From: Cyclina sinensis
Lineage: Eukaryota > Mollusca > Bivalvia > Venerida > Veneridae
Assembly: GCA_012932295.1 (NCBI GenBank)
Contig: JAAONU010000018.1
Coordinates: 7,808,828-7,872,827 of the forward strand
Length of the DNA: 64,000 nucleotides
Direction: 5' to 3'
Shown here: piece after piece, positions 1-12,700 of the stretch
Layout of the letters: every line of letters starts with the position of its first letter
Position numbering within the stretch: the first letter of the stretch is position 1
Position numbers and translations under genes: made by a program
Notes under the pieces: generated by a model
The model's database searches: none
The model's input: the letters and a program-made list of their open reading frames with translations, nothing else
What the model was told of the DNA's origin: nothing

Positions 1-837
1 CTAAGATTTTCCAAATGATTTTCCTAGGGGTCAAAGTTGACCCCGCAGGGGGTTTACGTTTTACATTGAGTTGTATAGGCTAATCTTGGAAAAACTTCTT
101 GTCTGACACTGTATACTTAGACCTAGTGAATATGTACGAAATTTGTTAAAATTATGTCCCATGGGTCAAAATTTGCATTGTCCCGGGGGTCCTATTTGTA
201 TGAAATAGAAAATCTTTGAAAATTCAGTATAGAAACTGTATTTTTAGCTCACCTGAGCACAAAGTGCTCAGGGTGAGCTACTCTGATCAGTCTTTGTCCG
301 TTGTCCGTCCGTCCGTAGGTCGTCAACTTTTCATTCAAATGACATCTCCTCTGAAACCAAAGGGCCAAATTAAATGAAACTTGCCTGGGATGTTCCCTGC
401 ATAAAGCTCTATAAAGATTGTTAAAATGGTTCTGGTTTATTGCATTTCTGGTTCACTGGAGCTAAAATTAGATTTTAAAAGATGGATCTTTAAAAACCTT
501 TTTCTCCGAAACCTCAAGTCCTGGAGCTTAGATATTTGGTATGAAGCATCATCTAGTGGACGTCTACCAAGGTTGTTCAAATTATGACCGCGGGGTCAAA
601 ACTGATCCCACCCCAGGGGTCAGTTGATTTTACATAGATTTATATAGGGAAAAATCTTCTTGTCAGAAACCACAAGGCCTAGAGTTTAGATATTTGGTGT
701 GCAGCATTGTCCAGTGGACCTTTACCAAGTTTGTTCAAATCATGGCTCCTTGGTCAAAAATGGCCCAGCCATGGGGGTCAGTTGATTTTACATAGAGTTA
801 TATAGGAAAAACTTTAAAAAATCTTCTTTTCAGAAAC

Positions 838-1618
838 AGGGTTCGCACAGGACTTGAAAAGTCCTTGAATTTGATTCCTTCCTTGAAAAGTACTTGAATT
901 CAATGTTTCCTTGAAAAACACCCTAAAAGGTACTTGAATTTAGCGTTTTGTCCTGCAATTCTGCAAATCTATCCTTGAAAATACAAAAAAAATTCTAAAA
1001 TATATAAATAATACATTTTTTAAAAATGTTATTGAGAGTATTTTACTTTTTTTCGTACAATCGCGATTTCGGCAGGCCTCTACACCCTCAGATAAATTTA
1101 TTGACCGGTAACCGACTATTAGACTTTTAATGACGTCATCAGCAATGGCTCCGCCCGTATAGAAATCAATATTATTTGTGAGCATGCTTTAAAATGGGTA
1201 AAACGGGTAAGAAATGCTCGTTTCAACAAAGTTGGCTGACGAAGTACAATTGGATAAAATCGACAAGGGACCCACACAAAGCTTTGTGCTGTGGTTTGTA
1301 GGAAGGAAATTGATTTAACATCGATGGGAGAAAGTGCTTTGACCTCGCATGCCAAAAGTTATAAACATCTCAAATCTGTCAAAGTTATGTCCTCACTACA
1401 AATTTGTTTTATTGAGATAGTTTGGTGTAAAAGATTAAGTTTTCTTATAGCAAATGAATATTAAAATGTGTTTTTTTACTGATTTATACACATTTGTGCA
1501 TTTTAAATGTTTTCTAGAGCTTATAATTCATATCAAATGAGTCTTTGAAAAACAATATTTTTCCTTGAAATTCCTGGAAAAGTCCTTGAATTTTTAGATG
1601 AAATTTCTGTATGAACCA
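838..1618 (+). mobile_element. hAT-like element nested in the TIR element
   Basis: The insertion splits a repeat unit that is intact elsewhere (CAGAAACCACAAGGCC near 667). Flanks TCAGAAAC (830-837) and TGAGAAAC (1619-1626) look like an 8-bp target duplication with one mismatch, the size typical of hAT elements. Ends are GGTTCGCACAG and, inverted, GGTTCATACAG (9 of 11 match). Subterminal CCTTGAAAAGTCCTTGAAT motifs occur at both ends. Confidence 0.6.
1194..1389 (+). pseudogene. fragment of hAT transposase N-terminal zinc finger
   Basis: From ATG at 1194 the sequence reads CSFQQSWLTKYNWIKSTRDP; after a one-base frame change near 1290 it continues VVCRKEIDLTSMGESALTSH then AKSYKHL. The Cys-x2-Cys...His pattern with MGESALTSHAK resembles the BED-like finger at the start of hAT-type transposases. 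The frame is broken and nothing of the catalytic part follows, so this is a dead remnant inside the nested element. Confidence 0.5.
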
Positions 1619-3456
1619 TGAGAAACCACAAGGCCTAGAGTTTAGATATTTGGTGTGCAGCTTTGTCTAGTGGACCTCTACCAAGTTTGTTCAAATCATG
1701 ACCCTGGGATCAAAACTATCCCAACCCGTGGGGGGGTGTCATTTGATTTTACACAAGAATTTATATAGGGAACACTTAAAAAAATCTGCTGCTCTGAAAC
1801 ACCAAGGGCTATACCTTCAATTGTTCGTTGTTATGTCTTCCACCAACCCCGCCCTTCTGGTGGAGACATATTGTACTTGCCTTGTCCATGGGTGTCTGTT
1901 TGTCTTTCTGTCTTTCACACTTCGTTTCCTTTCAAAAACTTCAGTACCAGTTGACCCAAAGCCATCAAACTTCACAGGGTTATTGCCCTTATTGAGTACA
2001 AAAAATCCCTTTTGTGTTTTGGGTCAGTAGATCAAAGGTCAAGGTCAGAGGGACCTCTAGAGTGAAAACCATTTCCACTCAATAACAGGATTACCATTTC
2101 GCCCAGAGCCTCCAAACTTCATAGGATGATTGCTTTTACTAAATAGAAAAACCGTGTTGTTTTTGGGGCTAGTATGTCAAAGGTCATGGTCACAGGGACC
2201 TGTAGAGTGAAAACTATTTCTGGAGAGTAACTGTAGTACCATTATACCCAGAGCCTTCAAACTTTATAGGATAATTGTATTAGAAGAACCCTATTGTTTT
2301 AAGGGTGCATAGGTCAAAGGTTAAGTTCACAGGGACCTGTAGAGTGAAAACTGTTTCTGCTCAGTAACTGGAGTACCATTTTACCCAGAGCCTTCAAACT
2401 TCATAGGATGATTGTCTTTACTCAGTAAAAGAACCCAATCATTTTTGGGGTCAGTAGGTCAAAAGTCAAGGTCACAGGGACTTGTAGAGTGAAAACTATT
2501 TCTTCTCAGTAACTGGAGTATCATTACACCCAGAACCTTCAAACTTTATAGAGTAATTATATTAGAAGAACCCTATTGTTTTGGGGGTCTGTAGGTCAGA
2601 GTCACTGGGACCTGTAGAGTAAAACTATTTCTGCTAAAAAAATTTGAGTACCATTACACCCAGAGTCTTCAAACTTATTGCAAAGCTTTTCAAACTTGCA
2701 CCTATAAAAACCAATAATGATATTTGTAACATGAGCAATGAGACTCAGGTGAGCGATTTAGGGCCATCATGACCCTCTTGTTTCTTTAGATGTTTGCTCA
2801 ACAGCTGACCTCAGGTGAGCAATCCAGGGCCATCAGGTCTAATTTTGTGATGGCATTGTTGTAAGATTCTTAATACAATGGTAATTATGAAACAGTTTTC
2901 AGAATCTTGTCCAGGAAAGGTGTTAATTAAGTGTTGATGGAAAGACTTTCAAAGACAGTTCTCAGTTCTGGCATTATCAGTCTCAGTACTCAGCAGATTA
3001 GATTGTTTCAGAGTGTAGATTTATATTTTAAAGGCAAACATATCAAGTGCTGATTCTTGTAGTGTTATGAAAAGTAGGTATGGCCCTGTAAAGACTTAAA
3101 ATTTGCTGTATTTGCTAATGTTCAACTACGGCAGGAATTTATATTTTCGAAAAATCAGTATGGAACCTTTTGCCAGCTGGATTGGTTGGTTCCTTTAATT
3201 AATTTCTTCACACAAAAAAAGGAGCAGAAAACTTATCTTAACAAAATTAGGGTCTTTAAGTTCATTAAATGTGGTTAAAGGAGACACATGATCATCATAT
3301 TTTTATTCGCTTTGTAAATAGATCAGAGTTGTCTGCCCATATAAAGATAGCTTGTAATGTTTATAGAGAGTAACCGTGATAAAAATTTCTGACACAGAAG
3401 AATGCAAGCTTTAATAAGAATCAGGTATGGATAAATATTTTATCCCTTTCCTTCAG

Positions 3457-3725
3457 GTTGGGAACAGAGAGTATCACAAACTCCGAAGGCAGATAAAATA
3501 GCTTCTGGTCGTGTTGGGGTCACTCCAAAACAGACTTTTACTCCAGCAAGAGGTACAAGCAATGAACAGGATTCAGATGACCCAGCTGCTAAACCTGTCT
3601 CTGATATACGAGCAACATGGAAACAACAAGATGCTAAAAATAACCCACCACGAGAATCTGAGCCCACCGCATTCTCTGTTACAGAAAGAATGTCTGCCTG
3701 GGAAACTATGACCTCAGCTAACCAG
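3457..3725 (+). CDS. ANLN: ANLN exon: [11 protein letters not shown]-terminal segment
   Basis: Preceded by polypyrimidine plus CAG and followed by GTACAT. The first two bases finish a codon from an exon not seen in this window. It encodes [10 protein letters not shown] and ends [11 protein letters not shown], a hydrophilic disordered segment. Ends in phase 0. Confidence 0.85.
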
Positions 3726-6700
3726 GTACATCTTATGGAAGTTGATGCTTTAATATTAACAAGTTTAAGTCTTTCAGTTTTCTGCTTCATATTGAAAAAT
3801 GGTATTGATCATTTGATAAGTTTGTGTATATTTTTTTCAAAGTTTGGATTCATATATAAACTTAAGAACTCATTAAATCTGTTAAAATTCTGCAATTTTT
3901 ATAGGCTAGGAAGTTAATGAAGTTGTATACGAAGAGGCATTGGGACAATATCTTAACTTTCATATTCAACATGCATCTTAAAACATGTTACACATGGGCA
4001 GATACTACATCAGTTACACTACATTCTGGACTGTACTACATTGTTTCCTCAATAATTGGTTCAATTGATTTTATCCACGGCATGTTCACAGACAGGGTTA
4101 ATATTTGGCAAATACTGGCACTGGCATTTTTATGTGAGTGACCTTCTCTAGACTCATAAAATAAAAACATACTTGCAAAAAATGATTTTTTTTTTTTTTA
4201 TTAGCTTGTCTGTTCCGAAGAAAAAGTCAAGCTATTATGATCGCTATGTCGTCGTCATGCAAAAACTATAATGTAGCCCATTAAACAAATTAAAACTTAT
4301 CAGTATGAAACTTTGAATGCTTGCTTATCATGACAAGAGGCGTTTGTAACAAAAAGGGCTTTATTCTGAAAGCTCTGTTTTTGGAATTATGCCCCTTTGT
4401 AACTTAAAATATTTGTCAAAATTGCTTATTGAGTTGAACGATTTCAAAACTATCGAAGATACCAATATGAAACTTGGACTGCTTGCTTTTCATGGCAAGA
4501 GACAGTTGTAACACATGGGGCATTATTCTGAAAGCTATATTTTTGGAGTTATGACCCTTTTTAACTTACAGTTTTTATCGACATTGCTTATTAAGTTGAA
4601 TGATCAAAGGTATCAATATAAACAATATCAACATATTGACATGAAGCGTCAGAGGTATATAGACCTCCTTCAGGAGTAGTGCACAAGAACCATAACTATG
4701 GCCCCCATTGTCAACATGTTAAACAGATGAGCATTGGCGCCGCTCTGCAGAACTCTTGTTGTTGTTTTTTTTTTCATTTCAAAGAACTCCCTCCCTATTA
4801 CAAAGTCTCTCTAGATATTGGGAACGATAAAAGGTTACTACTAAATGTTAAGCAAGTTATCAGCAGTCTTTTTCTAAGACAACAGTATAGAATTGGCAGC
4901 TAAACAAGCACTTTTAACAGTACACAATGGTAATACACAACATGCCGATGTGCGCACATAAAACAGGTGTGCAGTACTTCCTGTTCATCCAGAGCTTGCA
5001 AAATTTTGCTTTGATTCAGGGAAAGTCACTTGCATTTTTCAGATTTAACTCACATTTTGCGAGTTTGCGAGCTTAATTACAAACCCTGTTCACAAACATT
5101 TTTATGATATTTAGCAATGAAAATTGTCAAAGTGAAAGGACTCAAGTTTAGTTTCTGTAGCCAATAAACATCTTTCAGGAATTATTAATAACAGGTCTGA
5201 GACTTTTTTTAGCTGATTTGCAGATTTTTGGTGGATTTTCTTCAAAAGATGATTTCTAAACCTTGACATTTCAGGTCTAGCTAATAACAGATTGACAAAT
5301 TGGTATCCCATTTTCAAGCTGGTTTCATGAACAATTTTCACATCCTTATGTAAAGTAACCTTGAAATGCTTTTTATTAAACTCCAGGTGAGCTACATTAA
5401 AAAAGTAGATCCTGGCTCACCTAGCCATTCCCCAACCAGACAAAATTTCAAACCCAGTGGAACACCAAATAAAGGGGCTACATGGAAACCCTCTGGTACA
5501 CCAAATAAGGGGCTGACTCCTCAGAAGAGTTTCAAGGACAGTATACAGGAGAAGGCAGCACAGCTGGGTAGGAAGCCATCTGGAAGTGAAGGACTGCCTC
5601 CAAGACCACCAACAAGTATTAATAAGTGAGTAAACATATTTCAAAAAGGAGTTTATTTTATCATATACAGTTAAATTTGCAGTTAGCAGTCATCAGAACA
5701 TTACTTTCAAACAGGTGTCATATAACTAGGTCAGGGGCCATAATGATAGCTTCAAGACTTAAATCTTGTCCCCTGGTGTTACATGTGTGAGATGTTACAT
5801 TTTTTGCAGAAATTTGCTGTATTTCTTGGATTCATCTGGTCTGGCTGTGTATGATTTTTGGAAGTTGATTACAACTTATACTAGAGTTCCTTAAATATCT
5901 TACTAGATGGGGTTTTCCCTTGTTACATCAAATAAAAAAAAGCATGAAACTACCTTTGTGGTTTCCAGTAAAGTATAAGTTTAATGCTGAAAACTTGGCC
6001 ACAGATCCAGCATCGGTGAAATTTCTGCAAGTTTTGAATTTTGCAGAAGAAAATTATTTTGCTAATAAACTGTATTACAACTTATGTTTTCAGGTCCCCA
6101 GTGAAGCCAGCAAGCTCACCTAGCAAGACAAACCAGTCTCCTGTGAGAGCAAACCAGTCTAGTCCTAACAAGAATGGTTCACCTACAACAAAAGTGGGAA
6201 GTGCTACAAAAACCTTACAACAGAAAATCTTAGAACAGGTGCAGACTTTGTTTAACTGGACATAAAGTATAAATATTCCATATCAGCTTGGCTGCACAGA
6301 TTTATTCTGTTGAAAACATGAAGTAAACACAAATATAATATTGGCTTTCATTTTTGGCATGATTTCCAAGGATGTTCATGTCTACATGATATTGTTCAAA
6401 GAATCAGGTTTTCACCATTTTAAAGGGGATGACTTTTGAACATTTATTTAGACTGCAATACTGGGTGAAACTGTAAGTTTCATAATTACATGGGAGAGCC
6501 TTTAGTAATTAATACAGAATTCATTTGGCTGATTTTAAGGTTCAGTACAGCAAAACAGACCAGGCTGCCGACAAACTACGCCAGGAGAGAATGGCAGAGG
6601 TGAATGCACTGAACAACAGGTACCAGAATGGTATACTGAAGGATGATAGGGAACTCCCTCCTCCTACAGTAGAACAGACCTGCCCACCCCCTGCAGACAC

Positions 6701-9700
6701 TGTCAGACATACAGAATATAAAACTGACAAGAAGACTTCCATCCGAGAAAAGGCTAGAGAAGGTGTGTTTAACTTCTACAGTTGCTTGTGTCATTTAATC
6801 TATCAGTTGAAAGGTCTTAAAATTTCTTGATTATTCAGATACCTCTCTTTTAAGATCTGAAAGTAAAATGAGAGTTTGATACATTCCAGTCGGAAATTAA
6901 ACTGTTGCCTAATTTTGATAGTGTTTTAATTCCACATGCATGATTTTAAAACATCCTGATATCAGTTTCAGTTGGTCAGTTCCATAAGTTCCTGATGAGT
7001 ATTCATATAACTTTAAAATAAAGTTAATTTAATATTTCTAAGCTGTTACAAGAAGTTCATGGTAGTTACATATATTTATTAAGTTAATTTAATATTTCTT
7101 AGCTGTTATAAGAAGTTCACATATTTGCTGATGATGATTTTTCTGTTTATCATTTCTTCTAATGTCACAGTTTGGGTGGAGGTTTGTTATTGCTAATCAA
7201 GTTGGACCTCACTGTATCTGTATTATATGATATTTACCCTAGAGCTATATTTTACACACTATAGTCACACTTCAAAAATCTGTGATAAACTCTTATACTT
7301 TAACAGTACTCCTAGTTACTGAAGGAAAAAAGAATTATAGTTCATGTAGAAAAAATGATACTAAGAAAATATGCACCTAGATATATTGCTCTGTATCATA
7401 CGCATTTTGCCCCCAGTTGATTAAAAGATTTCGGCAGTGCCTCAGTTTATTAAAAATACTTGCCCACTTTTAAATCTGCAGTTTGAGGATGAGCCATATT
7501 GAGTAAGGGTAGATGGTTTGACTCATTTTATATAGTGTGAAGGTTCAAATCAAATCAGCAGAATTCATTGTTTATTTTCTAGCTAACTTGGTGCAGAAAT
7601 AGAGCCTCATTCTAAATGCCTAAAAGGATATATTTTTTCCACAAGTATGAAAACAGTTCTCAAAATGATAAGTTATGGAAACAGTGGCCAAGAGGGGGGA
7701 CATCTTTACTCATTAAGTTAAGAAATCATCTGGTATATTGTACTTTCTGACGTTAACAATTGATTAACTTGATATTAAATCAACTGTTGATTCCTTATTA
7801 ACCATGTCACCTTTTTTTTTACAACAAAATATATAAACCCAGTTTTATTCATAACAAATATTGAAAGAAAACACTGGAATCTGTCCTTGACACACACTAT
7901 TCAACCCAGTCATTACACATCCTTGATACAGCTTTAACATCCAATTAAGTCTGTAATTATGCCTTATAATGCCATATCAAATATATGTTTGTATTGTACT
8001 AAGCAATTTTAATTATCTTCATTACATATTCAAGAATCTTTTTATGAGAATCTTCTCACTTCAGTATGTTAGGTTACGGTATACACAAGTTACTTGTAAT
8101 ACCTTCTGGTGAAGGGATTTCATTTCACTCCAAAAGTGGAAAATAGATAAGGACTTTTTGTTAAAATTAGCGCATGATCAAAAACAGTAAATAGTTTGCT
8201 CCTGTTTTTAAAGGTTCAGTGTTATAACTGAATTCAGTATTTGAACAGAGAATGGCTTAAAAAAAATTATGTCTGTGTATTTTGCAGTTTTATATCAACA
8301 TATTGAAAACTAGTATTTTTTAACTTTTCTGTGGATGTGTACAAAACTTAATTTCGAAATAAACATAATTAGGAAATTAACTAGTCATAGCTAGCTATAA
8401 TCAGAGTTAATGAAAGACCAGGGTATGGTTTTGGTATATCATCTAACACATTTTGCATTTGCTTGCATGCTGGTTCACATATCATTGCTTGTATTAGCAC
8501 TGCATGTTTTAACCTATCCTTCATTCTTTGGTCTTTTGCCAGATTTTAACAAAAAGCTTCAAGCCATGGGATTTGAACTTTCAGATGAGGGCAGTGCTTC
8601 ATACAACTTCAAAAAAACAGATAAGGATCAGATGCCAGTCCGAGAAAATTCAACACAGAGACAGGCTTCATCAGCCTCAAAGAAACCAGCCAGCATCTAT
8701 AGACTGGTTTCTAAGAAATGTACAGAGGAAGAGCGACCTATTGTTAAACAGCAGTCCTCTTCCTCACTAAAGAAGGTGAAATTTCAAGAACACAACACAA
8801 GTACTGAAAGTGACAGTAGTACAGACAGACACGAGGACCAGTGTACAGAAACTGAGGGAGATACCATGGATGAAACAGATGACTTTGACCCACCATCTGA
8901 AGATATGACATCGGAAACACAGGAGTCTTTTGATGACTCATACAATAGTGGATCTGAGTCAAGTATCCCTGAATCATACAAAAGCCCATCAAAACAGATG
9001 CCACCACCTCGACAACCACGCGCCCAGACATCACGTGGACACGTGACTGAAGATGATGACATCAGCATGAGTGCTTTCGTACCAGACTCTGTACGACGAG
9101 AAAGTGTGCTCCCACAAAGACATGATGATACTTGTAGCATAACAAGTGAAGACAGTATGGACTATGTCAGCACAAATCAGACTAGTGAAAATAGGCCAGG
9201 CTACTCATCACAGGAGAGCAGTGAGTTAGAGGAGACAAACAGAAAGCAGAGGTTAGACAGCAGTGATGAGAGCGAAGAGGATGAGTGTGACCGTGCTGAG
9301 ATGGACGATCTGCTTGATGAAGCAATGGATGATATAGCTGAGGTCGAAATGAGAAGGAAGGAACCACATCCTGCACCAGTAAGTCTCCTTTCAGAAACTT
9401 AGATAAAAAAGTCATTGATTATAAAACGTGGATACAACATAAGTTTTTGTCACTAACAGTATTGTATTTACCATCAATTATGACTAGATCAAAGGTCAGT
9501 GCCATAATGACCTTGAATACCAAATAATTTAAGATCAGTAACTAGAAAATAATTGGGTCTAGAGTCTCTAGACTTTCCAAATTTGATAGGCATTTGTTGT
9601 GACCATTAGATGTCCCCTATTCTTTTTTGGGTCACCAGGTCAAAGGTCAGTGCAGAGTGACATTGCATAGCTAGTCAATTTCCCATCAATATCTGGAGAA

Positions 9701-12700
9701 CGCTTGGACCTAGACTTTTCAGACTTGATTAGCTGGTTAATCATGACCAGTTAATGACCCCAGTTTTTCAGGTCACTAGATCAGTGGTCAAGGACAACCT
9801 CACGTTGAACAGGAAAACCATTTCCAATCAATATCTGGAGAATGCTTGGACTTTAGCTTCTTAAACTTGATATCCTGGTTGGTCATGACTAGGATTTGAC
9901 CCCCTAATGTTTTTTGGGTCTCTTGATCAAAGGTCAAGGCCACAGTGACCTTGAATACCAAAATGATTTATGATCAGTAACTAGAAAATATATGGAGCTA
10001 GCTTTCTTAATTTAATTATATAGACAGGTTGGTGATTACTAGTACATTACCTCTAATCTTTTTACAAACATTCCTTGTTTCATCAGCAGTAATATAAGTA
10101 GGACTACACCGATCTAGTAGCTTTTTTTATTTAAGGAAAAAATATGAAAATTATTAAAATTTTCTATTGGAGCATAAAGGAATGTTCTGTTTTTTATTCA
10201 CATAGCGTAAAAGACGAAGTTACATGAATGCCACTACAGAAGGAGAACTGCAACCCATAGAGAAAGTACAGATGCGCCCCAAAACTATGCCACCACAAGG
10301 CAGTGACAATGAAGTACAGTACAGGGCTAAAAGTGATGGACTGGCCTACAGTGTGTCTATGTACAGAAGTAACAGGTAAGAAATTTTTTATCTAACTGGT
10401 ATTTGCACTTATGCTGTGTGACATGGCCTTTTCATGGTTAGCTCATAACTGTTCATGCTAGAATGACTATCTAGGCACATCAAGCCATTCATTCACATAA
10501 TTTCATGTTCATCTTACATAATCCTTATTCATTAAGCTTAAACAGTAAAGTGCTTCTGTGTGTTTATTAATGATTTAACTAAACTTCCAGCAATTCAGAT
10601 TTTGATGAAGAATGTGTTCATATCTCAAGAATAAATTATAAATGAATGTGTGTAGAATGATGCTTACGTAATGTTCCTCGGCTTTGCTGTTGATTTGACA
10701 TACTCAGCAGTCTGGAATGCAAGTGGAAACTGAAGTTGACATATATAAGTCTTACAGATACTGCATGGAATTGTAACTTTCAAATAAAATGTCTTGTTAG
10801 CATATCACTGTAACACTTTTTTCCTCATTAGTGTATACTGATATCTGTCTTATCAGAGGAACTTGCAAGTCTGATCCCTTCTTATCTAGAGTTCAGCCCT
10901 TTATTTTTAATGATATTCCATATGCAACATGATCCTAAAGGAAAACCCCCACACACATTCTTATAGTAAAGGTTTAGATGTATATATCAAATCATTTCAC
11001 AGTTCATTATATAATCCAGGTTTTAACATAACATCTAACACTTTCTAGGAATTTAGCTGACACCAGTAACATGCATGTGGTTTAAAAAAAAAACTTGTAG
11101 TAAGTGGTGATAAGCTGTTTTAAGTAGCTTTTGAAACAGACTATGACTGCTTGTTACAAATTGATATTTTTATTTTACTTCCGTGTCATTGGTGTCAGGT
11201 ACATGTATATTCCTACCACCTAAATGAGATCAATTTCTTTGTGAAATGTTGACATGTAAAAAAAAAAATGAGAATTTCTACTGTTTACTGAGTATGGATT
11301 CTGTAGAACCTTGCACATGTATAGAGTTAAGATATTATAACAGAATATATAGAACACATTACAGTTGATGATATCTGTACCACATATACATTGTGAAAAT
11401 TGAATGAAATCAATACAGATAGACTGAAATTAAAATGAGGGACAGATAAAGTTTTGAATTTTGACTGGGAAGTTCATTAGAAGCAAATTAAGTTTATTCC
11501 AGTTGAAATCATGTAAGCTGTATATATAATCACATGTCGCTACAATATTGCAGACTGACAAAGATAACAACAACTGTAGATTTCAGAGAGTAAGCCTACT
11601 TTATTATGCTTGGGTTGTGGCTAGTTTGATTTGTAGTATGCTTGCTTCCCTAACATGTTCAAATCGTAAACAAAAAAAATCCAGTGATATGGTAGATTGT
11701 ATTTAACATTTATTGGTCACTTCTGTGTCCATGAAGAGGACAGGGTTTTGGTTTGTTGAACCATTAGAACCTTTAGTTTTCCACCATCTCCGCATCCTCT
11801 TTTCTCCCTTCCCCACCCCCACTGTCTTACACAGAATATATCGGTGGTCAGCAAAACAAATTGAATTTTATGTGTATTAGGAAAAAGTTAATTATTCAAA
11901 AAAGATATGCTTTTGTTATGGTATGTTGTTCTGGTTTGTACTGGTAAGTTTTAATATCCCTTCCATCTGTTTTCATTTAAAGCTTTAAGACTTGAGCCCA
12001 ATTGAAAATACATGTTTCTGTCAGAGAAATACTTGTATCCTATTTTATTTATTTATTTTTTTTTTTTTTAAACAATGTAAAGTTGTTATTCAGAAGACTG
12101 ATATTTCACATGTGTATCATATTGCTCACACTTTGCTTGCTAGACATACCTTTAAACAACTGCTTTTCTATAAATCATCTCATGTTTGTTTGTGTGAGTG
12201 TATGTATACATATATATGTGTTTGTGCTACCGTCTTCATGTATATTCATAGTGAGATTTGATTGTATTTTCATTAACATTATCTTCATAAGCAACTGACT
12301 GCTTGTTTTTATCACTTTTGCTGTAGGAATGATCATGTCAAATGGATTAGACTTTTTGCTTAGAATGTATCATGCTAAAACAGTGTAATGTGAATCAAGT
12401 TCTTGTTTTCCTTTAGTATTAAACTATTTACTTGCTTGGTAGATACTGTTAAAAAAAAAAAAAATTATTTGATACTTTTAGCTTGTTCTGCCTTCTTGAT
12501 AATACATCTTCCATTTTTTTACCAGTTTACTTAACTTGAAATGAAAAACAGAAAACTTGTTTGACTAAACTTTTGCATTTTTGTATATTTCAGAGCGAGT
12601 CAGGAGATCCCGACATCAAGTCAGCGTATCACTCGTAACAGTCATTATGTACATGATGATGTGAAGGAGGAAGATATAAAGATGCCGACACACCTTCCTC

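Larger units (their letters stand above)
245..2757. mobile_element. TIR element with internal minisatellite, 2.5 kb
   Basis: The left end reads TAGCTCACCTGAG (245-257) and the right end CTCAGGTGAGCGA near 2744-2756, an imperfect inverted repeat. The interior is made of diverged tandem units: one type with GGCCTAGAGTTTAGATATTT and CAAGTTTGTTCAAATCATG (about 480-840 and 1620-1800), and another with GGACCTGTAGAGTGAAAAC (about 1900-2700). No transposase frame is visible, so it is non-autonomous. It sits in an upstream intron of ANLN. A second partial right end (GACCTCAGGTGAGCAATCCA) lies at 2807-2826. Confidence 0.55.

Noticed and set aside
8410..8542. Upstream extension of the large anillin exon to the ATG at 8410
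   Set aside because: Hydrophobic residues unlike the exon, and a good acceptor at 8541-8542 in the right phase.
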